This document shows positions 15,168 to 24,445 of a DNA stretch of 64,000 bases, piece by piece. This DNA is from a virus. The position numbers and the translations under genes were made by a program. Under the pieces are notes generated by a model that searched no databases, had not been told where the DNA came from, and was given only the letters and a program-made list of their open reading frames with translations. The stretch spans positions 28,944 through 92,943 of IMG/VR virus record IMGVR_UViG_3300043172_000799, one strand, 5' to 3'. The stretch's first letter is position 1, and each line of letters begins with the position of its first letter.

Positions 15168-15866
15168 ATGAGTAGAGCAGAAAGGAAGCATAATAAGAAT
15201 GCCTCAGAAAAAGAATTGATGAAGTTATACCGAAGACAGAATTATTTATACAGAGAAATGGGGAAATTAGGGTATAGGGAATTAGAGATTCCAATAAGAC
15301 ATGGATATGAAAAAAGATATGTTTTAAGAAGTGATATTGCCAGAAGCAAAAAAGCACATTTTCTAAATAGTATTCTATCCTTGGTTAATAACCCTATTCA
15401 TAGTGGAAGTAAAAAATTTCTAAATAAAGACTATGAAACAAAGAAATATATCCCTATGGAGCATAAATTAGGGTATATTTCTAAAAAAGAGTATGGGCTT
15501 CTTACCCCGAAAAAGCAATCTTATTTTAATGAATATTATAATAGGGGTTGGAAAGTGAACTATGTATTTGTAGGGTACACTTTAAATCTCCCTATGTGGA
15601 TGTTCTCTACGAAGATCAAATCACATTATATTTATAGAGTTAAAATAACAGATGATGAGATGCAGGATGAATATGATGAAATACGCAATTACTTCTCTAC
15701 TAATAACCTCTGGATAAAAATAGACCATGTTTTAGGTATCAGTCAGAATTATGATGATTGGTGGGTGACGGGAAGAATAGCTAAGGATAGGGATCTGCGA
15801 ATAGAAGCAGATAAGGAAATTGTAGAAGCTTATTACTCATATATTAGTCATAATAGGGAAAATTAA
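15168..15866 (+). CDS. Hypothetical basic phage protein
   Basis: A 232-residue basic protein (MSRAERKHNKNASEKELMKL at the N-terminus). Its middle repeats phrases like LGYISKKEYGLLTPKKQSYF, which resemble parts of small phage proteins. No catalytic motif recognised. It starts two bases after the previous stop. Confidence 0.65.
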   Translation: MSRAERKHNKNASEKELMKLYRRQNYLYREMGKLGYRELEIPIRHGYEKRYVLRSDIARSKKAHFLNSILSLVNNPIHSGSKKFLNKDYETKKYIPMEHKLGYISKKEYGLLTPKKQSYFNEYYNRGWKVNYVFVGYTLNLPMWMFSTKIKSHYIYRVKITDDEMQDEYDEIRNYFSTNNLWIKIDHVLGISQNYDDWWVTGRIAKDRDLRIEADKEIVEAYYSYISHNREN

Positions 15867-15904
15867 GCATATATGACTAATATATTAGTCATTAAGGAGA
15901 GGAT

Positions 15905-16012
15905 ATGAAGGTATTTAAAACAGGATTATCATTTAAAAAAGGTTATATAGCAGGGGGTATCTCTATGGTGTTGATTATTATGATAGTTCGATTTTTTTTA
16001 CTAATGGTTTGA
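15905..16012 (+). CDS. Single-span membrane peptide
   Basis: A 35-residue peptide with a basic N-terminus and one hydrophobic segment of about 20 residues. AAGGAGAGG precedes the ATG. Function unknown. Confidence 0.45.
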   Translation: MKVFKTGLSFKKGYIAGGISMVLIIMIVRFFLLMV

Positions 16013-16036
16013 GTTTTATTATTAAGGAGATATATA

Positions 16037-16174
16037 ATGGAAGATTATAAAGAATGGGGGTTTGGTAGAGCAATGACTTACGTTGGATATGATGAAAGAG
16101 AATACAGTAAATGGAATGAAGGTACTGGCTCTAAGCTATGGATAAATAGAGAGAAGTTTAACCCTATAATCTAA
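16037..16174 (+). CDS. Small hypothetical protein
   Basis: A 45-residue Trp/Tyr-rich peptide (MEDYKEWGFGRAMTYVGYDE). AAGGAGA precedes the ATG. It is the last gene before the packaging region. Function unknown. Confidence 0.5.
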   Translation: MEDYKEWGFGRAMTYVGYDEREYSKWNEGTGSKLWINREKFNPII

Positions 16175-16179
16175 CTATA

Positions 16180-16250
16180 CACTTGTGTGCCCCATACTCA
16201 AACTATATGATATAATAAATTATATAGTTTGAACAGGAGGCACACAAGTG
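16180..16250 (+). promoter_or_regulatory. Nested perfect inverted repeat covering the terS start
   Basis: Outer arms CACTTGTGTGCC (16180-16191) and GGCACACAAGTG (16239-16250) pair over 12 bp; inner arms CAAACTATAT (16199-16208) and ATATAGTTTG (16222-16231) pair over 10 bp. The AGGAGG ribosome site overlaps the outer right arm, whose last three bases are the GTG start of terS. A TATAAT is in the inner loop. As RNA this would hide the start site; as DNA it could be a terminase-recognition or operator site. Confidence 0.8.
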
Positions 16251-17006
16251 TCAGAAGAAGATAATAAAGAAGAACTCACCACAAATCAAAAGAAATCTCA
16301 GGCTCAGCGAAAGAGATGGGATAGGAATGCAGAGATAACCACTGGGAAACACTCTGATAGAAGATCCAAACGATATGACTTCAAATGTTTTGAGGGAATT
16401 AGATTATCTGCCATGCAAAAAGAGTTTGTGGTGCGGTTCATGGACCCCCCATATAATGGAATTAGAAAGAATCGCTACAAAGCATATTTGGAAGCAGGAT
16501 TTACAGCATCTAATGATAATAGCTTAAAAGCAAATTGTACGGCAGCCTTAAATAAAAGCAATATCAAGGAAGCAATCCTAGCATATCAGAAGTACGCACT
16601 TCAAAATTTAAAAATAGAAGCAACCTCACAAAACGTTGATGCCCTGCGATTAAGAGCCACATATTCAGTGTCTGACTTTTATGAGACAGATGGCACTCCA
16701 AAACCTTTAGATAAAATATCTCCAGAAATGCTAGTCGTTATAGATGATATAGATGTTGATTGGAAATTATCTAATAAGGCTGAAAAGAAAATAATTAAAT
16801 ACACGCTGGCTAATCGTGAGAAAGCTATGAAGTCTTTACAAGAAATACTAGGTATTATGAAGACTATGGAGACTATGGAGATCAGTGTGCCGGTTAGTAG
16901 TGGCAAGAATGCTATTGAAAATATAGGACAGAACAAGGATGCAGGTCCTAGAATCTCCATGAATATCACAGTAGGCAATCCTGCGAAGAAGGATTCTGAT
17001 GGCTAA
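16248..17006 (+). CDS. terS: Terminase small subunit
   Basis: A 252-residue protein that would recognise phage DNA and load the large terminase. Residues about 50-110 read like the Terminase_2-type DNA-binding region: SAMQKEFVVRFM, an R-Y-K-A-Y-x-x-AGF turn, then a helix ending KEAILAYQK. The C-terminal half is helical, with a Lys/Met-rich segment. It starts with GTG inside the inverted repeat and overlaps terL by 8 bases. The call rests on motif and position directly before the large subunit. Confidence 0.8.
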   Translation: MSEEDNKEELTTNQKKSQAQRKRWDRNAEITTGKHSDRRSKRYDFKCFEGIRLSAMQKEFVVRFMDPPYNGIRKNRYKAYLEAGFTASNDNSLKANCTAALNKSNIKEAILAYQKYALQNLKIEATSQNVDALRLRATYSVSDFYETDGTPKPLDKISPEMLVVIDDIDVDWKLSNKAEKKIIKYTLANREKAMKSLQEILGIMKTMETMEISVPVSSGKNAIENIGQNKDAGPRISMNITVGNPAKKDSDG

Positions 17007-19695
17007 GAAAGATTTAAGGAAAGCAAATAATATTCAAGATGTCAACTTTGACTTTAATTTATCTGAGAAACAATATGAAGCATTAGTTTCAATTGCAACA
17101 GAATTATTTTTTGGTGGAGCAAAAGGAGCTGGCAAAGATCAGGCTTTAGATACATTATTTTTAACTCCAACTGGGTTTAAAAAAAATATAGAATTAAATG
17201 TCGGAGATAGAATATGTAACCCTGATGGATCAATATCTAAAATACTACAAACACATCCAATTGAGAAAAAGAAAAAATATGTTTTACATTTCCGAGATGG
17301 GAGAAAAGCAGAATGCGGTGCAGATCATATTTGGTATGGGGCAAGAAAACATAACAAGTATCAGAGTTCTTGGAACGAAACAGGATGCACAAAAACAGCT
17401 AAAGAGATATATGCAATAACTAAAAGAGAAAAATTGAAATCTAAAAGAGAATGGTTCCGAATACCATTACCAAATCCTGTTAAATTTGATAACATTTATC
17501 AAAATAACAGAACAATTGAACCTTATTTGTTGGGAGTACTACTTGGAGACGGTTGTATTACAGGAAATAACCAAACTAAAATTTCTACAGTAGATCAAGT
17601 GCATATGCTATCACAATTTTCTGAATATAACTTTAGAATTGTAGACTTCTCTAAATATAATCTTGAAAAAAACAAAAACTTATTTGATTTATTTTTTACT
17701 GGGACACAGTGGAAAACTTTAGATAAGAATCTCAATAAATTAGGATTATTAGGAACCAGAAGTGCTACTAAGTTTATTCCAGAAGAATATAAAATTGCAC
17801 CCAAAGAAGTCAGGTTAGCTGTGTTACAAGGATTATTAGATACGGATGGAAGTGTAGATTGTAGTACTAGAAATGTAAGATACAGTTCTACATCCTTTCA
17901 ATTAGCAGAAGATGTTGCTTGGTTGGCTAGAAGTTTAGGCTTTTACGCTTCTGTACAAATAAAAAAAGCAAGAGATAAAGTAGAAAAAGATGGCACAATA
18001 TACCATTGCAAAGAAGGAAGAATAGTTTTTATACGAACATATAATGATTCACAATTATTCAGACTGGAAAGACATAAAGACAAAGTAAAATCTGGAGTAG
18101 TAAGACCATTAGGATTATCCGTTGTAGATGTTACAATAGAAGAAGAAGTTGAGATGAGATGTATTTCAGTAGACAATCCCAACGGTTTGTACATCACTGA
18201 AGAGTTCATAGTTACACATAATTCACATCTTATCAGATATGCTTCTATATTATATTGTCTGGCAGTACCAGGACTTCAGGTATACCTATTTAGACGAACC
18301 AGTAAACAAGTTAGATCTAACCATCTATATGGATCTACTGGATATCTTAGTGTGCTCAAGCCATTTATAGATGCCGGAGTTGTAGATATAAATCAATCAG
18401 ATAATAGAATAGACGTTTTTCATGAGGGAAAAGCAACATCTTCTATATTTCTCAGGCATCTGCAACATGAATCAGATGTTGAGATATATAGGGGCTGTGA
18501 AATCCATTTTTTAATAATGGATGAGCTTACACATTTTACTTCTTATCAGTATAAGACTCTTAGAAGTTGTGTACGTTTAGGTTTGAAGATTGACTATACA
18601 GAATTACAGAAAATGTATCCTTTTATGGTAGAAGGATTTTTTCCGAGGATATTGTGTGCATCAAATCCAGGATCTGCTGGACATTCATGGGTTAAAGCAA
18701 GTTGGATTGATAGACTTGTTCCAAATGTTATAGAGAGGATGCCTGACGAGGACGGAGGCATGTTACGGCAGTTCATCCCTGCTAAACTTGAAGACAATTA
18801 CCATCTTATGGAAAGTGATCCATCATATAAGGCAAAACTTATAGGTGTAGGTGGAGATGCTTCTAAGGCTATGCTCGATGGAAATTGGGAGATTGCAAGT
18901 GGATCTGCATTGGCAGATTGTTGGGATAAACGGTTTAACGTGATGCCACCATTTGATATACCTTCAAGTTGGGTAATAGATAGAGGTTTTGACTGGGGAT
19001 CAGCCAAACCTTTCGCTTGCTGTTATTTCGCTGAAGCATCAGGATCTACTGCTACTCTTCATAATGGTAAGACATTCACTCCACCAGAGGGGACAATATT
19101 TATGATTGGGGAACTGTATGGAAACAATCCGGCAGATTCAGACCCAGACACGGGAGGCAAGTTATCTGCCAGACAGATAGGAGCTAGGATAAAAGAATAT
19201 GAGGGATCTGTAGAATGGGGGCATAGAGTAAGGGCAGGAGCAGGAGATGGTCAGATATTTGAGGCAAATAGAGCAGGAACAGAGGAATGCATAAATGATA
19301 ATCTACTGAAAGGATATAATCTGGAAATAGTAGAAGGTGATCATGCTTCTTACATTAACCAATATACTGAGGAATTGTTCACAAGAGCAGATAAATCAAA
19401 AGGATCTCGCAAAAAAGGATTGGAGCTTTTACGCTCTTATCTAATAGATGCTCACTGGCAAGAAATAATTAGTGATACTCCTGAGAAGAATGAGTTTATA
19501 CCACCGGAGGAAGCAGGATTGGTATTTTTTGAAAATTGCAAGAATGCTATAAGAACTCTTCCTACTATTCCAAGAGATGAGCATGATCCAGAAGATGTGA
19601 ATACAGAAGCACCCGATCATATATATGATGTTGTTAGATACCGTCTGGCATCTAATAGACCAAAATTTACAAGGCTAACCCTATTAGGGGTGTAG
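16999..19695 (+). CDS. terL: Terminase large subunit interrupted by an intein
   Basis: An 898-residue precursor; removing a 362-residue intein leaves a 536-residue TerL, a normal size. It pumps DNA into the prohead (ATPase) and cuts it (RNase H-like nuclease). The Walker A motif GGAKGAGK is split from its Ser (S409) by the intein; Walker B is HFLIMDEL. The nuclease part has DRGFDWG, AGAGDGQIF and a late DHIYDVVRYRL acidic segment. Splicing must occur to rebuild the ATP site, so the intein gates packaging. Confidence 0.9.
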   Translation: MAKKDLRKANNIQDVNFDFNLSEKQYEALVSIATELFFGGAKGAGKDQALDTLFLTPTGFKKNIELNVGDRICNPDGSISKILQTHPIEKKKKYVLHFRDGRKAECGADHIWYGARKHNKYQSSWNETGCTKTAKEIYAITKREKLKSKREWFRIPLPNPVKFDNIYQNNRTIEPYLLGVLLGDGCITGNNQTKISTVDQVHMLSQFSEYNFRIVDFSKYNLEKNKNLFDLFFTGTQWKTLDKNLNKLGLLGTRSATKFIPEEYKIAPKEVRLAVLQGLLDTDGSVDCSTRNVRYSSTSFQLAEDVAWLARSLGFYASVQIKKARDKVEKDGTIYHCKEGRIVFIRTYNDSQLFRLERHKDKVKSGVVRPLGLSVVDVTIEEEVEMRCISVDNPNGLYITEEFIVTHNSHLIRYASILYCLAVPGLQVYLFRRTSKQVRSNHLYGSTGYLSVLKPFIDAGVVDINQSDNRIDVFHEGKATSSIFLRHLQHESDVEIYRGCEIHFLIMDELTHFTSYQYKTLRSCVRLGLKIDYTELQKMYPFMVEGFFPRILCASNPGSAGHSWVKASWIDRLVPNVIERMPDEDGGMLRQFIPAKLEDNYHLMESDPSYKAKLIGVGGDASKAMLDGNWEIASGSALADCWDKRFNVMPPFDIPSSWVIDRGFDWGSAKPFACCYFAEASGSTATLHNGKTFTPPEGTIFMIGELYGNNPADSDPDTGGKLSARQIGARIKEYEGSVEWGHRVRAGAGDGQIFEANRAGTEECINDNLLKGYNLEIVEGDHASYINQYTEELFTRADKSKGSRKKGLELLRSYLIDAHWQEIISDTPEKNEFIPPEEAGLVFFENCKNAIRTLPTIPRDEHDPEDVNTEAPDHIYDVVRYRLASNRPKFTRLTLLGV
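17137..18222 (+). other. Class 3-type intein with LAGLIDADG endonuclease
   Basis: Residues 47-408 of the precursor. The first residue is Asp, not Cys, Ser or Ala. W112 in ADHIW, C388 in RCISVD and T406 in VTHN form the W-C-T set that defines class 3 inteins, which use the internal Cys as first nucleophile. The end is His-Asn followed by extein Ser409. Two dodecapeptide motifs (LLGVLLGDG at about 177-185, LQGLLDTDG at about 276-284) mark a LAGLIDADG homing endonuclease. Confidence 0.85.
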
Positions 19696-19708
19696 TAAAG
19701 GACAAAAT

Positions 19709-21481
19709 ATGGGATTAGAAAATTTACTAAACCACCCCTTAGTGGGAATAAAAGAAAGAGGACAGATTTTAAATTTCTCTGTTAACACTATGCATCCAGA
19801 ATATACAGAATGGACACCTATTTGGAAAAAATGTAGAGATGCAAGAATAGGGCAGCGTGCAATAAAAAGTGCAGGGATAACTTATCTCCAAAAAATGAAT
19901 GGGCAAAGCCCACAGGAGTATGAGAACTATAAAGAGAGAGCACAATGGTATGGTGCTACTGGACGTACTGTAGAAAGCTACTTAGGTATGATATACAGAA
20001 AAGAACCACACATTGTAATTAAAGAGAGTAAAAGTTCTACGAATGTAGTTGAAAAAGAACTTTTTGATAAAGATGTTTACTACTCATTGACATCCTCCAA
20101 AGGGAAATCTTTCAGTTCTTTATCTAGAGATGTAGTGGAAGAGCTTATTGTGGTAAATAGAGTAGGAATGCTAATAGATTATCCTTCCATAGATCCAATG
20201 TTATTAGAGGGTATGAGTAAATTTGATTCTGAAAAGATGAACTACAAGCCATTGCTTTCTATGTATAAGACAGAAAGTATTATAAACTGGCACTATGAGT
20301 ATATTAATAATATCCCTATTCCTGTACTATTTGTTCTTAAAGAAGAAATATACGATACTGCTTCTATGGGAGCACTATCACCTACAAAAGTAGATTCTTA
20401 TAGAGTATTATTCTTAGAACCGTATTTCCCAGAAGATGGGGTATTAAGAGGAAGATATAAAGAAATGTCTTTCATCGAAACAACTATTAAGGAGAGAGGT
20501 GTAGAGATTTTAGTTTCTTCAGCAACTAATATTGGGTATCCACAAAAAGATGGGGAATATATTGACCATATCCCGTTCTATATTATGACAGATACTGGTA
20601 TAGAATTCACAGAAATAAAAGACAGTATGATATATGACTTATCTGAAACTAATATTGGACACTATCGTAATAGTGCTGATTGGGAGAATGAACTTCACAT
20701 TGTTGGTGCTAAGACTGCTATATTTCCAGGTTGGGATAAGAAGACTAATGGTAATCCTGTACTGGGAGGGGCACTTGCTTGTTCTAAAGGTTGTGAGCCT
20801 TATATGTTGGAAGCTTCCTCAGACAGTGGTAATCAAAAAGAAATGGATGCTAAGGAAATGCGAATGAGTGTTTTAGGTGCTGAGAGGATATCCCAGAAAG
20901 GACGATATATGCCTTCTACCGAGACAGCTAAATTAAATACTTCCAGTGAAGCATCTACATTGACGGGTATGGCTACATTTGCCAGTGAAGCATTCTCTGA
21001 AATATTAACAGAGCAATTACAATGGGATAAGAATAATGATTATGTTGTAGATTTGACATTAAATACGGATTATTATCTCGATGATATTTCTGGAGATGAG
21101 TTACTTAAATGGATGGATGCGTACCAAAGAGGTGGTATTTCTTATGATATTTATTATTATAATTTAGAGAAAAAAGAAGCTTTTCCTCCTGAATGGGATA
21201 AGGAGAAAGAATTGGCATCTTTAGAAGAATCACTTGAAAGACAAACAAATCTTCAGGATGAAAAATTCATATCATTATCTGAAAGACTAGCAGAATTGGA
21301 AGATGTAAATTCCACAATTACAACTACCTCTACTGGAAATACTATGATGTCACTTTCTACAGCAGAAAAAGGGGCTGGTCAATCTACCAGTGTAGAATTG
21401 GATACTTCTAAACAGCGTAACAATGAGACTTCTGGAACTGGTGGAGCAACACCTATAGAAACAGAAGAAATTGAAGAATAA
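19709..21481 (+). CDS. Portal protein (DUF4055 type)
   Basis: A 590-residue protein forming the ring at the capsid vertex through which DNA passes. The N-terminus has the DUF4055 pattern: W-x-x-x-RDARIGQRAIKSAG, YLQKMNGQSPQEYENYKERA, then GRTVESYLGMIYRKEP. A long helical region (LTGMATFASEAFSEILTEQL) fits the portal stem and wing. The C-terminal 90 residues are polar and low complexity. It is directly after terL, the usual order. Confidence 0.85.
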   Translation: MGLENLLNHPLVGIKERGQILNFSVNTMHPEYTEWTPIWKKCRDARIGQRAIKSAGITYLQKMNGQSPQEYENYKERAQWYGATGRTVESYLGMIYRKEPHIVIKESKSSTNVVEKELFDKDVYYSLTSSKGKSFSSLSRDVVEELIVVNRVGMLIDYPSIDPMLLEGMSKFDSEKMNYKPLLSMYKTESIINWHYEYINNIPIPVLFVLKEEIYDTASMGALSPTKVDSYRVLFLEPYFPEDGVLRGRYKEMSFIETTIKERGVEILVSSATNIGYPQKDGEYIDHIPFYIMTDTGIEFTEIKDSMIYDLSETNIGHYRNSADWENELHIVGAKTAIFPGWDKKTNGNPVLGGALACSKGCEPYMLEASSDSGNQKEMDAKEMRMSVLGAERISQKGRYMPSTETAKLNTSSEASTLTGMATFASEAFSEILTEQLQWDKNNDYVVDLTLNTDYYLDDISGDELLKWMDAYQRGGISYDIYYYNLEKKEAFPPEWDKEKELASLEESLERQTNLQDEKFISLSERLAELEDVNSTITTTSTGNTMMSLSTAEKGAGQSTSVELDTSKQRNNETSGTGGATPIETEEIEE

Positions 21482-21487
21482 AAGTAG

Positions 21488-21516
21488 TTGACAGATAACT
21501 AAAATCATGATATAAT
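21488..21516 (+). promoter_or_regulatory. Promoter after the portal gene
   Basis: TTGACA, exactly 17 bp, TATAAT: a consensus promoter. It is followed by ACCACC and GGTGGT arms (about 21539-21570), which may fold in the leader. Confidence 0.85.
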
Positions 21517-21600
21517 TAGCGTATATAAAAATAAAAAACCACCTCTTCTAATACAATAGGATTGGTGGTCTTATCTATCTAGTCAAAATAGGAGAAAACA

Positions 21601-21756
21601 ATGCCAGTACAACGAAGTACCTCAAATGGAAAACCCTGTTATAAATGGGGATCTCAAGGAAGATGTTACACATATACAGCAGGAGATGAAGAAAGTAGAA
21701 AAAGAGCCAAAGCTAAAGCAGAAGCACAAGGAAGGGCTGTACATGCTAGTAAATGA
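21601..21756 (+). CDS. Small basic phage protein (MPVQR...KPCYKWG family)
   Basis: A 51-residue basic protein beginning MPVQRSTSNGKPCYKWGSQG, then CYTYTAGDEESRKRAKAKA. I recognise this pattern (N-G-K-P-x-x-K-W-G, CYTY, R-K-R-A-K-x-K-A) from many siphophages, where it lies near portal and head genes. Function unknown. AGGAG precedes the ATG. Confidence 0.75.
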   Translation: MPVQRSTSNGKPCYKWGSQGRCYTYTAGDEESRKRAKAKAEAQGRAVHASK

Positions 21757-21907
21757 AGAAGAAAGAAGCAGAATTGATAAGGAATTTTTTGACAGCATTG
21801 TAATAGCTGAATTATCTTGTGTAAAACTTGATGAAAAAGAAAAGATATCAAATTTAGATTTTAAGCCAGAAGATCTAAATTACTTCTCATACACATTTCT
21901 AAAATAA
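21743..21907 (+). CDS. Hypothetical small protein
   Basis: A 54-residue acidic protein overlapping the previous gene by 14 bases. I start it at the ATG after GGAAGGG; the longer frame upstream would overlap the conserved basic gene entirely. Function unknown. Confidence 0.5.
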   Translation: MLVNEEERSRIDKEFFDSIVIAELSCVKLDEKEKISNLDFKPEDLNYFSYTFLK

Positions 21908-21926
21908 AATCAAAAAGAGGACTCCT

Positions 21927-23015
21927 ATGTCAACAGCAACAAATCAATTGCAGGATCTATCTGTAAATAATCAGCATTTAATTGAGCAACATAAAAATGA
22001 AATTATTTCTACAATGCTGATCTTTTTTAAGCATATGGAAAAACTAATAAATAAGGAAATAAAAGCATCATTTGATGATACAAAAACAATAGTGGATAAG
22101 AATGCATTAAAAAGGAGATTAAATGTAATTCAGGAAAGGGAATTAAATAAGATACAAAAACAGATAACAAAGGATGTACATAAATTTTTAGGATCACAGG
22201 CAAAGAACTATGAAAAACAATTGAAAGGTGTCTTGAAAGACGTTTCTAAATATATAAAAGTGCATAGTATTAGTGAGAAAGCTTTGAAACATAATTATGA
22301 TAAAGAGCCTATTGTTATGGAAAAAGGATCATACAATACACTTGCTTCTTTATGGGCCACTTTCTTTCTGAGTGTAAGAACCAATTTAAATCAGAACACA
22401 GAATCTGCATATAAGTTAAAGAAAACTACCAGAGAGTATACTAGTGATTTAAATAGAGGCTATAAAATTAGTGAAAATAGTTTGAATGGGATTATAGCCG
22501 TATATATACAACAGGCAGTTGGAAGTGCAGCCAAATCTGTTAATGGTGTAAATGAAGAGTTCATTCGTGGGTATTCATGGAGTTCCGTACTTGACAGTAA
22601 AACGAGTGATTTTTGTATTTCTCACGCATATAGATTTTGGATTTATAATCACCCTGAATTGAGTACATTAGAAGCAGAGATTTACAGCCCTGCCCATTTC
22701 CGTTGCCGTGCCAGTAACCCCCCAATAATAAAATCATATAGAGAATTAGGAATATCTGCCAGTGAATTAACAACATCTCAGAAATCACTATTGGCAAATA
22801 GTAAAACAGAGACATTGACCTACAATCAGTTTTTTGAAAGACAGACGGAGAGTGTGAAGAAGGAAATATTAGGAGTTGTGAGATATAATGCATACCAACA
22901 AGGAAACTTAGATGTTTCTGCGTTCTATACAAGAGATGGAAGAAAACTCACATTAAAACAACTAGAAAAAAAGAATATTCAGATAGCAGATGAATACTTG
23001 AGATATGTCAATTAA
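21927..23015 (+). CDS. Minor head protein, SPP1 gp7 / Mu gpF-like
   Basis: A 362-residue protein. The C-terminal third has the SPP1 gp7 / Mu F head morphogenesis pattern: SSVLDSKTSDFC with its Cys, then YSPAHFRCRASN, the metal-site-like HxRCR motif. The N-terminal half is a long helix region. Members join the prohead near the portal, and the gene order portal then minor head fits. The last residues run on another helical pair. Confidence 0.8.
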   Translation: MSTATNQLQDLSVNNQHLIEQHKNEIISTMLIFFKHMEKLINKEIKASFDDTKTIVDKNALKRRLNVIQERELNKIQKQITKDVHKFLGSQAKNYEKQLKGVLKDVSKYIKVHSISEKALKHNYDKEPIVMEKGSYNTLASLWATFFLSVRTNLNQNTESAYKLKKTTREYTSDLNRGYKISENSLNGIIAVYIQQAVGSAAKSVNGVNEEFIRGYSWSSVLDSKTSDFCISHAYRFWIYNHPELSTLEAEIYSPAHFRCRASNPPIIKSYRELGISASELTTSQKSLLANSKTETLTYNQFFERQTESVKKEILGVVRYNAYQQGNLDVSAFYTRDGRKLTLKQLEKKNIQIADEYLRYVN

Positions 23016-23032
23016 AGAAAAGAGGGAAAATA

Positions 23033-23224
23033 GTGGAAAATGATGTAAATAACTATAAAATAAACATTCCAGAACAGAGTGAGTGGGTCTGTTATATGTT
23101 TGGGAATAAACCTGATGGGATGGGGATGCGTTATATACCTTCTGTCGGGAATGTCCCAAATGTGTTTGTTAGGTTTATGATGAGAATATGTTTTGGATGT
23201 ACTTGGATAAAGGAGAATAAATGA
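23033..23224 (+). CDS. Small phage protein, GTG start
   Basis: A 63-residue protein. The text PEQSEWVCYMFGNKPDGMGMRYIP and VPNVFVRFMMRICFGCTW matches a small conserved phage protein with Cys and Trp. Function unknown. Its TGA overlaps the ATG at 23221, the start of the phosphoesterase ghost. Confidence 0.65.
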   Translation: MENDVNNYKINIPEQSEWVCYMFGNKPDGMGMRYIPSVGNVPNVFVRFMMRICFGCTWIKENK

Positions 23225-23289
23225 CAGTAACAGAATGGTTATTAGAGAAACAGCCTAATCCAATTGGAAGTGACAATTTTTATGGGTGA
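23221..23289 (+). pseudogene. Ghost N-terminus of the phosphoesterase gene
   Basis: A 22-codon open frame, MTVTEWLLEKQPNPIGSDNF and on to Tyr-Gly-stop, which matches the start of the phosphoesterase at 24417 (MTRIQWLLGNIPNPTESSDF): M-T-x-x-x-W-L-L, P-N-P, S-D-x-F-Y. It is translationally coupled to the upstream gene by an ATGA overlap, so it looks like the original gene start. The homing endonuclease gene now interrupts it. Confidence 0.75.
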
Positions 23290-24445
23290 GGCAGTGGTAG
23301 AGCAATTTGATACATTTACTGTAGATATTCCCCTTCTATCAAAAACACATAAATCCTATTATAAGGCATATATGTTTTTAAAGACGGGACTATTATATTG
23401 CACTAAATGTGGAGAATTGCTAGAGTTTGATAAATTTGGCAGTAAGAAAGAATGTATCCCATTCTACAAAAGAAGTCAATGTCTTGACTGTGAGAATAAG
23501 ACCAGAGGTTTCTCATACAGAAATGAAAGTCTGACCTCTAAAAGATATGCTAATGATGGGATACCAAATACATTATTTAATGATTTTGAAGTTTTGCATC
23601 AAGATGATGCAAAACACCTACCAAAAAGCCAAAAGACATACTACAGATTGTACATGTTTTTAAAAGAAAAACTTTTATACTGTGGTAAATGCAATAAACT
23701 GTTAGATATAGATAAGTTTCGATTAGATGACAAAAAAGTATTATTTGGTAGGAGAACTTATTGTCATGCTTGTGAGCTTAAATACTCTAGAAGTACGAAT
23801 GTTAAGGAAAAGCGTTCAAATAACCATAAGCTAAAGTATGTAGAAAATAGAGATCACATTTTAGAATATCAGGAAGAATATCGACAGAATAATAAAGAGA
23901 AGATATCTAAAAGGAATAAGAAATATAGAAAAGAAAATAAAGATAAAATAAAAGAATGGCAATCGGAATACTATAATGAGAATAGAGATGAGAGAATTAA
24001 ATATGTTATTGGGTATACAAAGAAAAGAAGAAAGAAAGACCCATATTTCCGAATGAAATTGATTTATAGGAAACAATTGTGGAGAGTGTTTGCTGGAGAG
24101 GAAAGAGAAATAAGATCAAAGGAACTGTTAGGGTGCAGTTACGAGGAGTTTTTAGAGTACTTGGAACTCCCAGAAGGGAAAGAGTATACAGACTTTGAAT
24201 TAGACCACGTAATACCCATAGAAGCCTTTAACATTTGTGAGGATAGTGAGAAAATTTTATGTTCTCATTACACAAACTTTCAATTATTATCTAAACGGGA
24301 TAACAGAAGTAAGAGTGATTTCTGGGAAGGAATAAGGTGGAGAGATGTAAGTCCAGAAGATAAGAAAAGTGCAAGATTAGAAATATTAAACAAAATAAAA
24401 AGGGGAGCTATTAACAATGACAAGAATCCAGTGGTTGCTAGGTAA
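23282..24445 (+). CDS. HNH homing endonuclease with duplicated zinc modules
   Basis: About 387 residues from the ATG 11 bases after GGAAG. The N-terminal 180 residues hold two copies of a module: SYYKAYMFLKTGLLYCTKCG...FDKF...CLDC and TYYRLYMFLKEKLLYCGKCN...IDKF...CHAC. A charged repeat of K-x-N-K-E-K-x-x-x-x-x-x-Y type follows, then the HNH core: ELDHVIPIEAFN...HYTNFQLLSKRDN. It would cut intron- or gene-less alleles to spread itself. Its end overlaps the phosphoesterase start by 29 bases. Confidence 0.85.
   Translation: MGEAVVEQFDTFTVDIPLLSKTHKSYYKAYMFLKTGLLYCTKCGELLEFDKFGSKKECIPFYKRSQCLDCENKTRGFSYRNESLTSKRYANDGIPNTLFNDFEVLHQDDAKHLPKSQKTYYRLYMFLKEKLLYCGKCNKLLDIDKFRLDDKKVLFGRRTYCHACELKYSRSTNVKEKRSNNHKLKYVENRDHILEYQEEYRQNNKEKISKRNKKYRKENKDKIKEWQSEYYNENRDERIKYVIGYTKKRRKKDPYFRMKLIYRKQLWRVFAGEEREIRSKELLGCSYEEFLEYLELPEGKEYTDFELDHVIPIEAFNICEDSEKILCSHYTNFQLLSKRDNRSKSDFWEGIRWRDVSPEDKKSARLEILNKIKRGAINNDKNPVVAR

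Noticed and set aside
14626-15357. A 243-residue minus-strand open frame
   Set aside because: It overlaps four tightly packed plus-strand genes with good ribosome sites and has a composition typical of antisense frames.
21626-21742. N-terminal extension of the 21743 gene
   Set aside because: It is fully overlapped by the conserved small basic protein at 21601-21756 in another frame.
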